From Acarospora socialis (Eukaryota; Ascomycota; Lecanoromycetes; Acarosporales; Acarosporaceae), in assembly GCA_025617375.2 (NCBI GenBank), contig JAMYGW020000001.1:1488001-1552000 (forward strand): DNA of 64,000 nucleotides, given 5' to 3'. Shown in pieces: positions 47,334-58,713 of the stretch. The first letter of the stretch is position 1; every line of letters starts with the position of its first letter. The position numbers were made by a program, and so were the translations under genes. The notes under the pieces were generated by a model. It did not search any database and was not told the DNA's origin. It was given only the letters and a program-made list of their open reading frames with translations.

Positions 47334-48503
47334 ATGATGGATTACGCACAATTTCAACCGCCGCCTCCACATAGTCAGCATCCTCACGCACCACCCCACC
47401 TTCAAGGACCGTATCACAACGGACCTCAGAATGGCGGGCCCGGTGGTGTGTCCATTACTTCACCCTCGAATCAGCAGCCGCAAATGCACCCACAACATAC
47501 GACTCATCAAGCATCGCCGATACTACCATCTCAGGGGCATGGATACCAACCGCAACCGCCGAATCAACCGACCCATCAAGTGCATCAACCGTTAGGCTAC
47601 CCCCAAGCATACGCTGTAGCGCCACCAAGTATGCAACCACCGTATATATCCGCAACTCAAGCAGCTGCTATGGCTACTGCTGCGGCTTCGGGCCAACCAT
47701 ATTATCCAATACCGCAGGATCCATTACCTGGCACCATGGGACAAAATCATCGAGGGTCACCACGTATGGCTGGGGTTCAGGTGAAGACAGAACGAAACCC
47801 GAACCCTAGGTCACCGCAGCAGGTTCCCGGGCAAATGCCACCTTTGCCATCTCAAGTACAAGTCCAGCAACGACGAATGTCTCAACACGTCAGCAGCCCT
47901 CACGTCCAAGCTCCACAAACCGCTCTCATGAACCATAATGCACCAAGAGCGTCGGTACCACCTCAAATGGCGCCACCTCAACCACCCGTTCAGCAGCACC
48001 AGCAGTCTCCTGAGATCGTAGCCGGTAGCGCCGAAGAGTCGCCCCTGTACGTCAATGCGAAACAGTTTCATCGTATATTGAAGCGGAGAGTAGCACGGCA
48101 ACGGCTTGAAGAAGCTCTCAGACTTACGTCAAAAGGACGAAGGCCTTACCTCCATGAATCGAGACACAACCACGCCATGCGGAGACCTCGTGGGCCAGGT
48201 GGCCGTTTCCTGACTGCCGACGAGGTGGCGGCGATGGACAAGAACGCCAACGGTGAAGGGGCCAGTGAAGAGGGCGATAAGGAAAACCATCACTCCTCCT
48301 CGAAGAAAGGGGTTGGGAATTCGTCGGGCAATGCGAAGAGGAAGTCTGGCGCAATGGGCAGTGATACCACCGCCTCATCAAATAAGAGAGCCAAGACGAA
48401 TAGCAACTCTGTTTCTACTGGTGGGGATGGGCAGAGGAGAAGCACAAGTACCGAAGAAAGCGAGGACCTGGGCGACGATGATGAAGAAGACGACGACGGC
48501 TAG
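47334..48503 (+). CDS. hapB: CCAAT-binding factor subunit B (NF-YA/Hap2 type)
   Basis: A single uninterrupted frame of 389 aa. A Gln/Pro/His-rich N-terminal half, suited to transactivation, precedes the conserved NF-YA core at about residues 236-295. The subunit-association helix is YVNAKQFHRILKRRVARQR, and the DNA-binding part includes RPYLHESRHNHAMRRPRG with the zinc-like His/Arg spacing of the family. A short Ser/Lys-rich nuclear-signal region and an acidic tail (EESEDLGDDDEEDDD) follow. In Aspergillus, HapB joins HapC and HapE to bind CCAAT and, with HapX, controls iron and redox genes; that role is inferred. ATG codons at 47,334 and 47,337 are adjacent and either could start the protein. 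Confidence 0.95.
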   Translation: MMDYAQFQPPPPHSQHPHAPPHLQGPYHNGPQNGGPGGVSITSPSNQQPQMHPQHTTHQASPILPSQGHGYQPQPPNQPTHQVHQPLGYPQAYAVAPPSMQPPYISATQAAAMATAAASGQPYYPIPQDPLPGTMGQNHRGSPRMAGVQVKTERNPNPRSPQQVPGQMPPLPSQVQVQQRRMSQHVSSPHVQAPQTALMNHNAPRASVPPQMAPPQPPVQQHQQSPEIVAGSAEESPLYVNAKQFHRILKRRVARQRLEEALRLTSKGRRPYLHESRHNHAMRRPRGPGGRFLTADEVAAMDKNANGEGASEEGDKENHHSSSKKGVGNSSGNAKRKSGAMGSDTTASSNKRAKTNSNSVSTGGDGQRRSTSTEESEDLGDDDEEDDDG

Positions 48504-49983
48504 AGCACAGGAGACCTTGCACCATACCCCAATCTTCCATTTGTCTTCATCCTCACTCTATATTATATCATGATTTACGAAGCGTAGCGTGTTTCTGAGA
48601 TTTTCACCAGATCTGATCTGCCAAATACCTTGCTCAAATTGATTATCACCTGCAGGATCGCACACCGGAATGGGGAGTGGGCGGAGTTGGATTGCCTCAG
48701 TCTTGCTCAAACTCTCCTCCGCGTTCTGGACCATTGCATTTCCCCGGACTTCGCTAATAGCTTCCATTCCCCCAACGCGTCACTCGCACCCCTTCGAGCT
48801 TTTTCACTTCTTCTTCGCTCCTTTCAGATACCCCTTTTTCAACCATACCCTGCCTTTTTCCTTATCCCTTCCCTTTTACTTTACGGGTTCAGTTTGCCGT
48901 GCAGAAGAATGAAGAACAGATACCACTCACCTAGATGGGATTCCGCCGCCGGAAGTAAAAGAGAAACACGCCAAAATCTCACATTGCTTGGGGTTTGGGG
49001 GAAGGGGCAACGCTCTCTACGCGATCACGAGTTTCCTTTCTTTTTCTCTCGTCAGCTTACTTTTCCTTTGCTCTAGGTGACGCTGGGCGGAATTCAAGGC
49101 CGGGGTGGTTGAGACGGGGACCGGTTCGGTGGGCAGGATAGGGGGCCGTCAGAGGTACATTCGTTTCGATGCGTGCGGAATTCGCTGATTACGTGTGTGC
49201 GTCCGTGGTGGTAGTGTCGTGTCGTGTCATGTACAGTAATAATATACCGAGCTTGCAGGCGGTCAGGACGACCTTGGCTTCTCTTGACGTTCCCACCGTC
49301 TTGGCTCTCGCCGGTGCCTTACTTGCCGGCTGAAGACGTGATAATTCATTTGAGCGGGTTGGACGGATTGCTTTCATGGTTGGATGTGAGACATTTCGTT
49401 CTTCACACCGCGACTGCCCTTGTCCACATATCGTATACATGGCTTTCTCGGCGGTGTTCCTGCGGGGTACGGTTGCTGGATCTTACGAGGGCCGGAGAGT
49501 AGCTACCTGACCCTTTATCGTTGCTTGATGTAGATATTCGAGTCTACCTTACTTGTACTTGTGATGAATAATGATGCGAAACGATGTAACATTCTGCAAT
49601 GGTATGATTAATGGATGCGGGAGATGGAGAGCACGTCACTTCTACCGCGTCACTTGATGATGAACTAACCGGAATACTTAGACTGGGATTCAGTATGGAG
49701 AGGATAGAGTTGATGGATTGATTGCTAAAGTCCCTAAGTAAGAACACTGACGTGCCCTGTAAAGAAAACACGAACGAAGACGCGCAGGAAAAAGAGATTG
49801 GGGAGTTCGGCGATTGGTGAACGGTAACGGTACAATTCCAGATATGCAGACCCCGAGAATGTGCATTGATGAGAGGAGTGGTGGAAGGGACGCTGCACGA
49901 CTGGGTTCGCAATACATCATAAGAACCGCCTAGATTGGACGTCCAAACACCGGTCCTAACTTGCTCGTCCGTGAATCCGATCC
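48504..49983. other. Convergent 3' spacer between hapB and TspO
   Basis: About 1.5 kb between convergent genes. No supportable gene. Pyrimidine-rich runs occur at about 48,770-48,900; otherwise nothing notable was seen. Confidence 0.55.
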
Positions 49984-50833
49984 TTACAACGACTTCTTCT
50001 CCGGGGCCTCGTTGACGTACTCGGTGCTGCCGGCCTTAGCCGTCGGCGGCACGTCGCGCTCCTTGTCCGCAATATCCCAGTTGTTGAGGTAGCCGACGCC
50101 AGCCTACATGTCGCCCAGTCCGGTTAGTCCGAACCGGTTCAAGCCCATCGTGCGCATTTGACGCCGGACGGATGGATTGCACTTACGGAGAGATAAGTCG
50201 CGAAGCCCAGCCATGCCAGATACGGCACCAAAGCCCACGCCGCGACCTCATCCACTTGGCCCCAGATGTAGGTCAGGTAGCCGGTGACGCCGGTCAGGAG
50301 GACGATGTCGACGGTGGCTTCGATGGGGCGTTTGAGTTGGAAGAAGAGCGGCATCCAGATGAGGTTGAGGCCGAGTTGGATCGTGTAGAGCGTTGCGCCT
50401 TGCTGTTTGATCCGAACGAGTGGTGAGTTGTTAGTTTCGTAGACTGGGTCTGTGGAGGGAGAGGGTTTCGAGGGTTACGTTACCTTGGTGAGTTCAAATG
50501 TGCTGGGACTGAAGGAGTTGGTGCCCGTTGTCCAGGCCCGGTAGGCGGCGTAACCCATGAGGCCGTAGAGGACGGTCCACATGGGACCGAAGACTTGAGG
50601 CGGAGGCCGGTACGGTGGTTGTTTGAGGGCCATGTAGGTTCGTTGTGTGTCTTTTGCTGGTGGGGACATTGCGGGTTAGTGTCATGTGATACTATAGAGT
50701 ATGTGAGGGGTGAGGCCTCACGTCGGACAGAGAATCCAACGGCTGTGCCTAAGGCGATGGGGACGAGAATTGACAATGCCGGTTGAGCGAATACCTGCCC
50801 TGGAAGGGTCAGGGAGGGGATGTAGGAGGTCAT
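49984..50833 (-). CDS. TspO/MBR family translocator protein (peripheral benzodiazepine receptor type)
   Basis: Four exons are predicted on the minus strand, 50833-50722, 50656-50484, 50402-50187 and 50103-49984 (206 aa). Five membrane helices are expected. The family signatures are all present: ALKQPPYRPPPQVFGPMWTV (the ligand-loop and first conserved Trp region), YGLMGYAAYRAW, LYTIQLGLNLIWMPLFF, and AWALVPYLAWLGFATYLS before a polar C-terminus. TspO proteins bind porphyrins and sterols in the outer mitochondrial or other membranes and are linked to tetrapyrrole and stress responses; the fungal role is poorly known to me. The gene is divergent from the ARS2 gene and shares its roughly 820-base upstream region. 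Confidence 0.92.
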
Positions 50834-51654
50834 TGTCGCTGTGAAGCTTGCGACTGCGGGTTATTGATGCCGCGCTCGCTGTCAGGCTATTAGAGCTGCT
50901 CTTCGCTCAAGACTAAAACTCGATCAAAGATCAGTTTGAGGAAGTTCGATACGGTTAACAAATGACGACTTACCTGATTACGGGGTCTTGACAGTTGCAA
51001 TGATGTTGTGGCTGTTATGATGCATATTGCGTATATCTGGGGTAAGGGTCCCTGATGCGCAACTCAACGCTCTTGTTTGGAACTAGACTGGAAAAGGTGT
51101 AATGCAGCCTTTGCTAAGCGCCAATCGTTCCACCTTTAGCCGATCTCCAACAGCTGCTGCTCGATGTTGAGCTCTCTTCCTTCTCCAACCATCAATGACC
51201 TGGACTTATTCCAGGAGACAATATCGTGAGTTGGCACTTTTTGTGGAGTCACCACATATCATCAAATCATCAATCATCATAGCTTGCGACCAGCATCGCC
51301 TCTTCTTATTCCTTTCGATCCTTTATCTTGTAGCATGGGATACCTATAATTCCCTTGTTGGAACATATGCCTTCAATCCCACTGATCACATACCTCAAGC
51401 CTTCCGTGCAAGCACTACTTCTATCTCAAGTCTTCCAAACATATCCGGCGCCCTTCATCTACTTGTGTTGTTGTTATCGCTTGTAGCAAACTGCTCTAAC
51501 ACGCGATCATGTCGGCAAACAGCTCCCTCCCGAAGATAGTCCAATACTATTCACTCCCAATCACCTAAAGACTTCGTTCACTGTTTAATCGCCTCCACGC
51601 TCTTCAGACGACATCTCTGCACGCCACAGTATCAACAACACCACTCAAAATACT
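50834..51654. promoter_or_regulatory. Shared divergent promoter region of TspO and ARS2
   Basis: About 820 bases separate the two divergent start codons. There is no gene. CT-rich tracts just upstream of 51,655 look like the leader of the ARS2 gene. No specific factor site is claimed. Confidence 0.5.
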
Positions 51655-54594
51655 ATGGATGCCTACGAGTACAGATCGCCTCCAGTCAAGGCTGATGGTC
51701 GCTGGGGTGGACGTGACGATATCATGGACCGTCCTGCAGTCGATTCCTATCGTTCGCGTAGGTCTCCTGGTAAGACTGCTCTGAAGGCTCTCAGTTTTAC
51801 CTTAGCAGCTACATCCCTTCTCTTTCTTCGGACGACGGAAATACTATCTTTAACTCTTTCTCAGCCTCTGCACACTTTTCTCTGCCTTGGACATTAGCTC
51901 ATCTGCTTTTTGATAGTGCCGATAGAGCGACGTCCTCGTGGAGGCTTCCGTGGCCGCTCAAGATCCCCAGTTGCGATTGATCGCTACCAACCAGGTCTGG
52001 AGCGTCTACCAAGAGATGACTTCTACGGCATGTCTCGTGAACACGCGTCCCGTGATCGAGAGGATCGCCGCAGAGCTCCATCGCCCATCGGCAACATTGA
52101 TAGATATGTTCCTGGTCAAGATAGCGTTAAGCCTCCGATTCGCATCAATCCCTTACCGAATCCTCTGTCACTAGATTTTCAGGTTGGGTTCAACTGGTTC
52201 GCTGAGTGGTGGCGTGGTGAGCAGACTATCAAGGAAGATAAGGAGCGGCAGAAGAATGGCGGACGCAGACCATCCGATCGTGGTATCAGAGGTGAACGAG
52301 ACTCTCGTGAGGAACGTGACAAGGAGAGAGCACAGATCCAAGCTGCCTACGATACCTACAAAGAGGAGCTACAGGTGAAGATGGCCCGAGCTTTCGTCCA
52401 GCAGCACAAAGGCGAGGAATGGTTCAAAGAGCGATATGTTCCCGAAATTCGAGATCCATTTCGGCAACGCCTCACGGAGTTCAGACGCGGGAATCTGAAT
52501 CAGTGGGATAGGGATCTTGAAGCGGGTACCTTTGACGAGTATACTCTTGAAGGCATTTATAAAAGTGAGAGTAATGGTGTCGGAGGAGTTGTCGAAAAAG
52601 AAGAGGGCGAAACCACGGCTGTCGCAGAAGTCCTGGGCGTTGGTGATCTGTTACCCAGTAGGGGTGGAGACCTGAGAGACGAGTCGGCGTTGCAGCCGGC
52701 GCTTTTGATCAAGACACTTGCGCCGACCGTCAGCCGGGAGAAGATTGAAGCCTTCTCCACCGAGCACCTGGGAGAGCAAGAAGGAGGCTTCAAATGGCTG
52801 AGCTTGAGTGATCCAAACCCTCTGAAGAAGTGCCATCGTATAGGCTGGATTATGCTACACCCCGAAGCAGAGTTGGCTCCAGCCCCCGCCGATAGGAGTG
52901 ATGGTAGGGACGAAGAGGGTGAAGAAGTCGAGAATGCTACAGTCACGGACGGACAGACCACAACTGGCACAGCCGAGAAAGCACTCGAAGCAATTAACGG
53001 CAAGACTATCTATGATGAAGTTCGTGGTGATTTTACGTGCCATGTCGGCGTTCACGTACCACCTAGGGAGCCAAGAAAGAAGGCTCTCTGGGATCTCTTC
53101 TCGACTCCGGAACGCATCGATAGAGATCTGGCATTAGTCAAACGTCTTGTGTCTAAATTCGATCAAGACTTTGGGGCTGGAGTCGACGGTGTAGCAAAGA
53201 TTGAGAAACGCGTCAATGATCTTAGAGACAAAGGTTGGTTGCAACCACCAGCGACAGGCGCTGTTGGTGTCAAGAAAGACAAGAAGAGCCGCGGAGTACT
53301 TGGGATGGAAGATGAGGAGATGGAGGACGGCGAAGATGAGGATGAGGAGGAGGAAGGGGCTTATGATGAGGAGGTGGATGACGAGGAATTACTCGTTAAA
53401 AAGAAACAGCTTGATCTTTCGGTCGAATATCTCCGCCGAGTCTTTAACTTCTGCTTCTTTTGCGTCTTCGAAAGTGATTCGGTTCATGAACTCATACGCA
53501 AATGTCCCGGTGGTCATCTTCGGCGTCCACGTGCTAGCTTAAGCAGTGCCGCAAAAGCTGCTGCCAAAGCTAGTGCTTCTGGCCAACCTTTCCCGTTGAA
53601 AAGAAAAGAGTCTGCCGATGAAGGGGAGAATGGGTCGCCAGTTGAGGAGAAGAAGTTCCACCGAAACGGATCCAAGAACGATCAGCAGCTTCTACGTGCT
53701 TTCAACTGGGTCAAGACGTTCGAGGAAAAGATTCTGCAAATCCTCGAACCAGAAAATGTAGACCTGAAGAAGCTTGGCGGCAAGCCTATGGAAGAAGCCC
53801 TTGAGGAAGAGCTTGCCAAATTTGTGAAGCAAGAAGACGAGGCCAAGTTCAGATGCAAGGTGCCTGAATGCACGAAGCTGTTCAAAGCTGAGAATTTCTG
53901 GCGGAAGCATGTTGAGAAGCGCCATCCTGATTGGTTTGAGAATATCAAGAAAGATGTATGAAACCTCGAAAGATATACGCCAACAATGATCCGTTGTTCA
54001 GCCTTCACTCTGCTAACGTTCAGTTAGGTTAATCTCGTTAATAACTATGTCCTCGATCCCGCACATATTGCGCCATCTCGCTCCGACGCGAACTCCAACG
54101 GCCACTTCCCCATCAACAACACGCACATGCCAGCCGGCACACCTCGCGGCTTCAACCTGGCCTCCATGCCATTCAACTTCGGCACCCTTCCACCAGGATT
54201 CGCAGCCCCTCCCGCCGGCTTTCCACCCTTCAACTTCGGCCACCACACCGTCCAAGCTCCCGGAGGCTGGCCCGGAGCTATGACCACCGGAGACGACGGA
54301 GGAATGCACCAAGCTGGTCCCTTGAGGCGCGGTGGAGCACGATATAATAATCCTCGATCCGGCCCCTACGATCGACGACCACCCAGGTACGGCAACAACA
54401 ACGGTCGGCTGAGCCCTCCGCCACGGGGCATGATGGCAGGTGGGCGTATTGGTGGTGCTGGCGGTGGGAAATGGGGCGATGGTGCGGGCGGGCAGACGGT
54501 CGGTCCGCGTGAAGCTGTGCAGGGACGGTCCCTTAAGAGTTACGAGGATTTGGACGCCGTGGGGGGTGCTACGGGCGGAGAACTCAACTACTAG
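51655..54594 (+). CDS. ARS2: ARS2/SERRATE-family RNA-processing protein
   Basis: Three exons are predicted, 51655-51769, 51917-53955 and 54028-54594 (906 aa). The N-terminus is rich in Arg/Ser. A helical region with FNWFAEWWRGEQ and YDTYKEELQVKMARAF corresponds to the ARS2 N-terminal domain. An acidic segment follows (about residues 490-520), then the signature single C2H2 finger at about 678-705 (CKVPECTKLF, then HVEKRH, spaced C-x4-C-x12-H-x4-H). The C-terminus is Gly/Pro/Arg-rich. ARS2 (fission yeast Pir2) links the nuclear cap-binding complex to RNA export, 3' processing and exosome decay. Intron 2 uses the AG 11 bases after its GCTAAC branch site, skipping a closer CAG, because only this choice keeps the frame. 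Confidence 0.9.
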
Positions 54595-54899
54595 AGAAGG
54601 ATGGCGGGCATAGATAAGGTTGTTGCTCGTTCGGCTCTAGGTCTTCGCTTCGAACTCAGTACCTCTTTTCTGGGCGCGGCTTCTCTCTCTTTACACGTCC
54701 ATTGCTGGCGCCCATAGGAAAGTGCTCCAAAAGAGGTTTCGGTTGCTATTCAATTAAATAATCAAAATGTCTATTGGCAATTCATAAATCATGCTGGAGA
54801 CTTATACAATCTAAAGCTTATGCTAAAAAGTACACCAGTAGGACCTCCAAACCCGAACACTCCAAATACCAACCCGTAGCCCCCCGCACCCCTCTCCCC
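54595..54899. other. Convergent 3' spacer between ARS2 and borealin genes
   Basis: About 300 bases, with an AT-rich part near 54,740-54,840 that is a plausible shared polyadenylation zone. No gene was seen. Confidence 0.6.
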
Positions 54900-55887
54900 C
54901 TACTTCCTCGTCCGAAGGACTCTCCGGGCCCCAGCCGGCGCCTCCACTTGCGCCCGAGGCGCTCCTCTCTTTCCGACGGCCTTCACCGGCGCCGGTGCCG
55001 CGGCCGCCTTCCCCTTCTTGACAACCGGGGCGGGGACTGGGGCCGGGGCTTGGACGTTGGAGGACTTGGGGGAGAGGATGGTTGATGGCGGTGGTGGAGG
55101 GGCTTTGGAGCGCGATGTCGCGCGAGCGACGGCGCGAGACGCGGTGCGCGTTGCGGGCGCGTCGGTGGTGGGTGGTGGTGGTTTGGTGCGCGGTGGCGCG
55201 GTGCGCGAGGTGGTGCGCTTTGCTGGGGGTGCGATGCTGACGGTGGTGGCGGGAGGATGCGCGGCGGCGGGGTTTGGTTTGGTGCGTTTCTTGGGGTTTG
55301 GGAGGGCGGCGTATGGCGCGGTGGCTGTTGGGATGTTCTCTTTGTCGAGGTGGTCGCTGTGAGATTTGTCAGTTTTGCTGCGCTGGCACGTGTTGGTACT
55401 CTGGCTTAAAGGGAAAGGAGGCGGACCTCTTTCGCTTCATGCCGCGCGTTTGGGCGGGACTGCTTGATGTGGTTTTGATGGCTGGTTTATCTTCGATCTT
55501 TTTGGTAGGTGCGGGCATGGTAGTGGAAGGTGCGTCTTTCTTGTTTTCGAGCATCGCGTTGTATTTGGCGAGGAGCTCGCCCATATTCGCTTTTCGGAGA
55601 GATGTTGGGATGCGGTGGAGGCGGATCTCGAGACGCGATCGCAGGCTCGCGGCTTGTTGAGCGTATTGGGCTCGGAGTTTGCGGGCGCGTTCGGTGACTG
55701 GTTGGATGTTAGAACTGTTAAGCTGTTTGGATGGGAATCTGGTGCAGAGGATGAATGGGCTGGACTCACTCTCGAGTTGTAGATTGTCGATTAGAGCCTG
55801 CTTTTGCACTTGCGTCATGCGTATGTTCTTCTTGGGCGGGCTCGTGGTTGGGGTTCGCGATGGACTGTTCATATTTGTATCGATCAT
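54900..55887 (-). CDS. Borealin-like chromosomal passenger complex subunit (Nbl1 type)
   Basis: Three exons are predicted on the minus strand, 55887-55770, 55697-55427 and 55356-54900 (281 aa). The conserved borealin N-terminal helix spans the first splice: VQKQALIDNLQLE joins ITERARKLRAQYAQQAASL, followed by LEIRLHRIPTSLRKANMGELL. The rest is disordered, rich in Pro, Ala, Thr and Lys, with a basic end (RRVLRTRK). Borealin binds survivin and INCENP in the Aurora B passenger complex that corrects kinetochore attachment and drives cytokinesis. The second intron is uncertain: its donor at 55,426 is GTCCGC; a GTACCA donor 27 bases further on (55,399) also keeps the frame and adds nine residues. 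Intron 1 (72 nt) has no stop in frame. Confidence 0.85.
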
Positions 55888-56290
55888 GGTTGCGGGAACG
55901 GTGATGGTAGTCAGGTTGAAGCTTGAGTGAAGAGTCTGTACCAATTCTTTCGGTTTGGGTCTATGGTTACGAGACGTGTGCAATTGAATTGACCGTGTGA
56001 AATGTAGATTGACGTGCTTTGAGGAAGTGAGGTTGATGCAGGTAAACAACCGAGTGGGAGCTCAGGATGTAGATGCATACTATGGGAGATCATAGACACC
56101 AACAGTGCAACATCATCTATTCACGGAAAGCTCAACCAGCTACCTGACAACTGCGTACGCAAGGACTCACCCTTACTAATATCTATTCGTTCCCAAGCTA
56201 CATTACAAAGTTCTGAAAATCAAGGGACAGAAGCCATCACTTGTCTTACTCCTCGCACGGTTCAATACATACCACCCACGCCTCTTCAGA
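55888..56290. promoter_or_regulatory. Shared divergent promoter region of the borealin and RPN10 genes
   Basis: About 400 bases between divergent start codons must contain both promoters and leaders. I see no specific regulatory motif that I would defend. Confidence 0.5.
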
Positions 56291-57379
56291 ATGGTGCTGG
56301 AAGCTACCATGATCATGTATGTAGCTCCGGTTTACAGGCGCACTCGTCAAAGACTGACTCCTTTCTCGACCAGTATCGACAACAGTGAAAGTAGTCGGAA
56401 TGGAGATTATGTGTATGGCTTTGATCTTACTATCACACTTTGGAGGCTCAGCATCTCATCACCTGCACTAGCCCTTCAAGATACGAAGCACAGGCCGACG
56501 CAGTAAACCTCATCTTTTCAGCAAAGACCCAAGCAAATCCTGAATCATCGGTTGGCTTGATGAGCATGGGAGGAAAGGGGCCAGAAGTGCTCGTAACTCT
56601 AACGACGGACTTTGGCAAAGTGCTGGATGGGTTACATAGGACAAAGATAAGGGGAAATACACATCTAGCTACAGGCATACAGGTTGCTGGTGTAAGTGCT
56701 CTGCCTGGGCAGTGGACTGTCTCGCATGGGGTACTGAGTTTGCCCCTCTCAGCTCGCCCTGAAGCATCGCCAAAACAGAACCCAACGCCAACGCATTATC
56801 GTCTTTACTTGCTCTCCGATCACCGAGGACGAGAAAACCCTTGTGAAGCTGGCGCAAAAGATGAGGAAGTACAACGTATCCATCGACTTCATTGCCTTTG
56901 GCGATCTTGATCCTGAAAATACCCGGAAGCTAGAAGCCTTTCACGAGCACATCAAGGGAGGCGATGGATCGCATCTTGCAATAATTCCACCAGGCCCGAA
57001 TCTATTAAGCGATCATTTGGTCACTACACCGATATTGGGTGGAGACGGTACAAGTGCGAGGGCAGGCGAGGGTGTGGGTGGAGAAGGGGGAGAGAGCGGA
57101 GGTGGTGGTTTCGAGTTCGGCATTGATCCCAGTAATGATCCGGAACTGGCCCTTGCATTGAGGATGAGTCTCGAGGAGGAGAAAGCGAGACTGGAAAAGG
57201 AGAAGAAAGAACGGGAAGAGAAGGAAGGGAAGTCGAATCTGGAGGGGATACAGGAAGAGGGTACAGACACGTCACAACCGCTGCTAGACCGGAACGGTGA
57301 ACCCAGTGGGAGCGCGTCTGCAGGGGAAGCTGAGAAGAAGCACAAGGATGACGATGGCGACAAGATGGATACAGCATGA
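56291..57379 (+). CDS. RPN10: 26S proteasome ubiquitin receptor Rpn10
   Basis: Four exons are predicted, 56291-56316, 56374-56412, 56472-56691 and 56753-57379 (303 aa). The N-terminal VWA domain begins MVLEATMI and IDNSESSRNGDYVPSRYEAQADAVNLIFS and continues with GLMSMGG, RGNTHLATGIQVAGLALKHRQN and RIIVFTCSPI. A Gly-rich linker leads to one ubiquitin-interacting motif, NDPELALALRMSLEEEKARL (about residues 220-240), and a charged tail. Rpn10 sits at the base-lid junction of the 19S particle and binds polyubiquitin through the UIM. The first two exons are only 26 and 39 bases. The second donor was taken at 56,413 instead of 56,411 because only that joins correctly to the SRYEAQ frame. Confidence 0.95.
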
Positions 57380-57598
57380 CATTGAGATTTCGATTAGACG
57401 TTCTGGTTTGGCATGCCTGGTTGGCGTACTCCGGTGTAGTCTAGTATAGACCTCAGAGATTTTATCTCAGTTGAGCACTCAGAGAGATTGTAAACCCCGC
57501 GCATTCCCCGGGATGACTACTCTAGCCCTATGGATCTTTCATAAACCGCTGGCCATATATGGTCTAACTGCGGGCATCGCACCAGCAAGTGTGCGTTA

Positions 57599-58142
57599 CT
57601 ACCTCGCTCTAAGATACGCACCAAGATGCCTATCCCAAGCCTCACACCTGATAGGCATCTCGATCTGATAGAAGGGGTTCTTCATCACATAGTCCGCATA
57701 CAGCTCATACACCTTCCTCAAGATCACATCCACGTTCGGCTGATGCGGCTCCGTAAACAGAAGAAATTTCGTGCCGGTCAAGGTCTGGAAGCACGTCAGG
57801 CGAAACGTCTGGCTTTCGAGAACCTCGAGGCCGGTCTTGGCGGACGGAGGAACGGAGAGTGAAGTTGGAGTCAGCGACTTGGTTATCGCATGGACACTAT
57901 GAATGATTAGTTCCGGTGTATAGAGTAATGGTAAAGAGCCTGAGACGGAGGGAGCGAGGTAGGTCTACCCGTGAAATGTGCCGGCAAGGACCAGGTAGTC
58001 GTTCACGGATAGCTTGTTGAGGCTGTCGTGGAAGTCGCGGTGGTAGATGAGCCCTCCGGCTTTGTTGATGATTATCAGAGAGAAGACGACCCTTGTCCTA
58101 CGTTAGGCGGAGTTCCATTGAATCCCGATGGGAATCTTACAT
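57599..58142 (-). CDS. TRS23: TRAPP complex subunit Trs23/TRAPPC4
   Basis: Three coding exons are predicted on the minus strand: 58142-58141 (two bases), 58091-57969 and 57896-57599, giving 140 aa. The protein begins [21 protein letters not shown] and continues [39 protein letters not shown] and [16 protein letters not shown], the longin-like signature of this subunit. TRAPP is the exchange factor for Ypt1/Rab1 and tethers ER-derived vesicles; Trs23 contacts the GTPase. The only in-frame ATG before the conserved start is created by splicing AT to G across a 49-base intron. A TAG acceptor six bases earlier would give MTRVVFSL instead, but it lies only about five bases from the CTAAC branch site. 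Confidence 0.88.
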
Positions 58143-58713
58143 GTTTGTGACTGCATCCTCTTGAGTGGAGGGTCGAGGTCTGACTTCTGTCAGGCGCTTT
58201 GACAAGGGTTATGGCACGGCCAGTTCGTAATGCTCAGGGGCTGTAGTCCTTCATACAAGGCATGCTGCAGCTGGCAGACTTGTGGACGAATTAGTTCTAT
58301 GTGTAATGGTGTGTTGGTGTTCCGGCGCAAAACATCACTATCTTCGGGACACGAAATCATGGCTCTTGGCGAAACTCGCTAGAGGTGGACTTGAGCGGAG
58401 CGGACCAAACTATGTTCGGCAACCTCGCGCTCTTTCAAACCACCGCCTGCATCTTATTGCTCGCAGACCTTGAAGTAAACTAAAAAGAGCCGTTTACAGT
58501 TTGCTAGAGAATACTGATTTGTACAAGAAGGATCTCAAGCCCGGAAAATTTGATTCTTCGAAGCCCGGGGACATTTACTGCCCTGTCCGCTCGTTACCAC
58601 CAGACTGCGGCTCTTTCGGCGCAGCCAACATCTCCTGCACCGAAAAGGGAACGAACTGTTCGTGGAAATAATACCTATCATACACTGGAAAGAAGTCATA
58701 GCAGTCCGGCAGC
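58143..58713. promoter_or_regulatory. Shared divergent promoter region of TRS23 and RPB4
   Basis: About 570 bases between divergent genes, containing both promoters. No additional gene and no specific factor site were identified. Confidence 0.5.
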
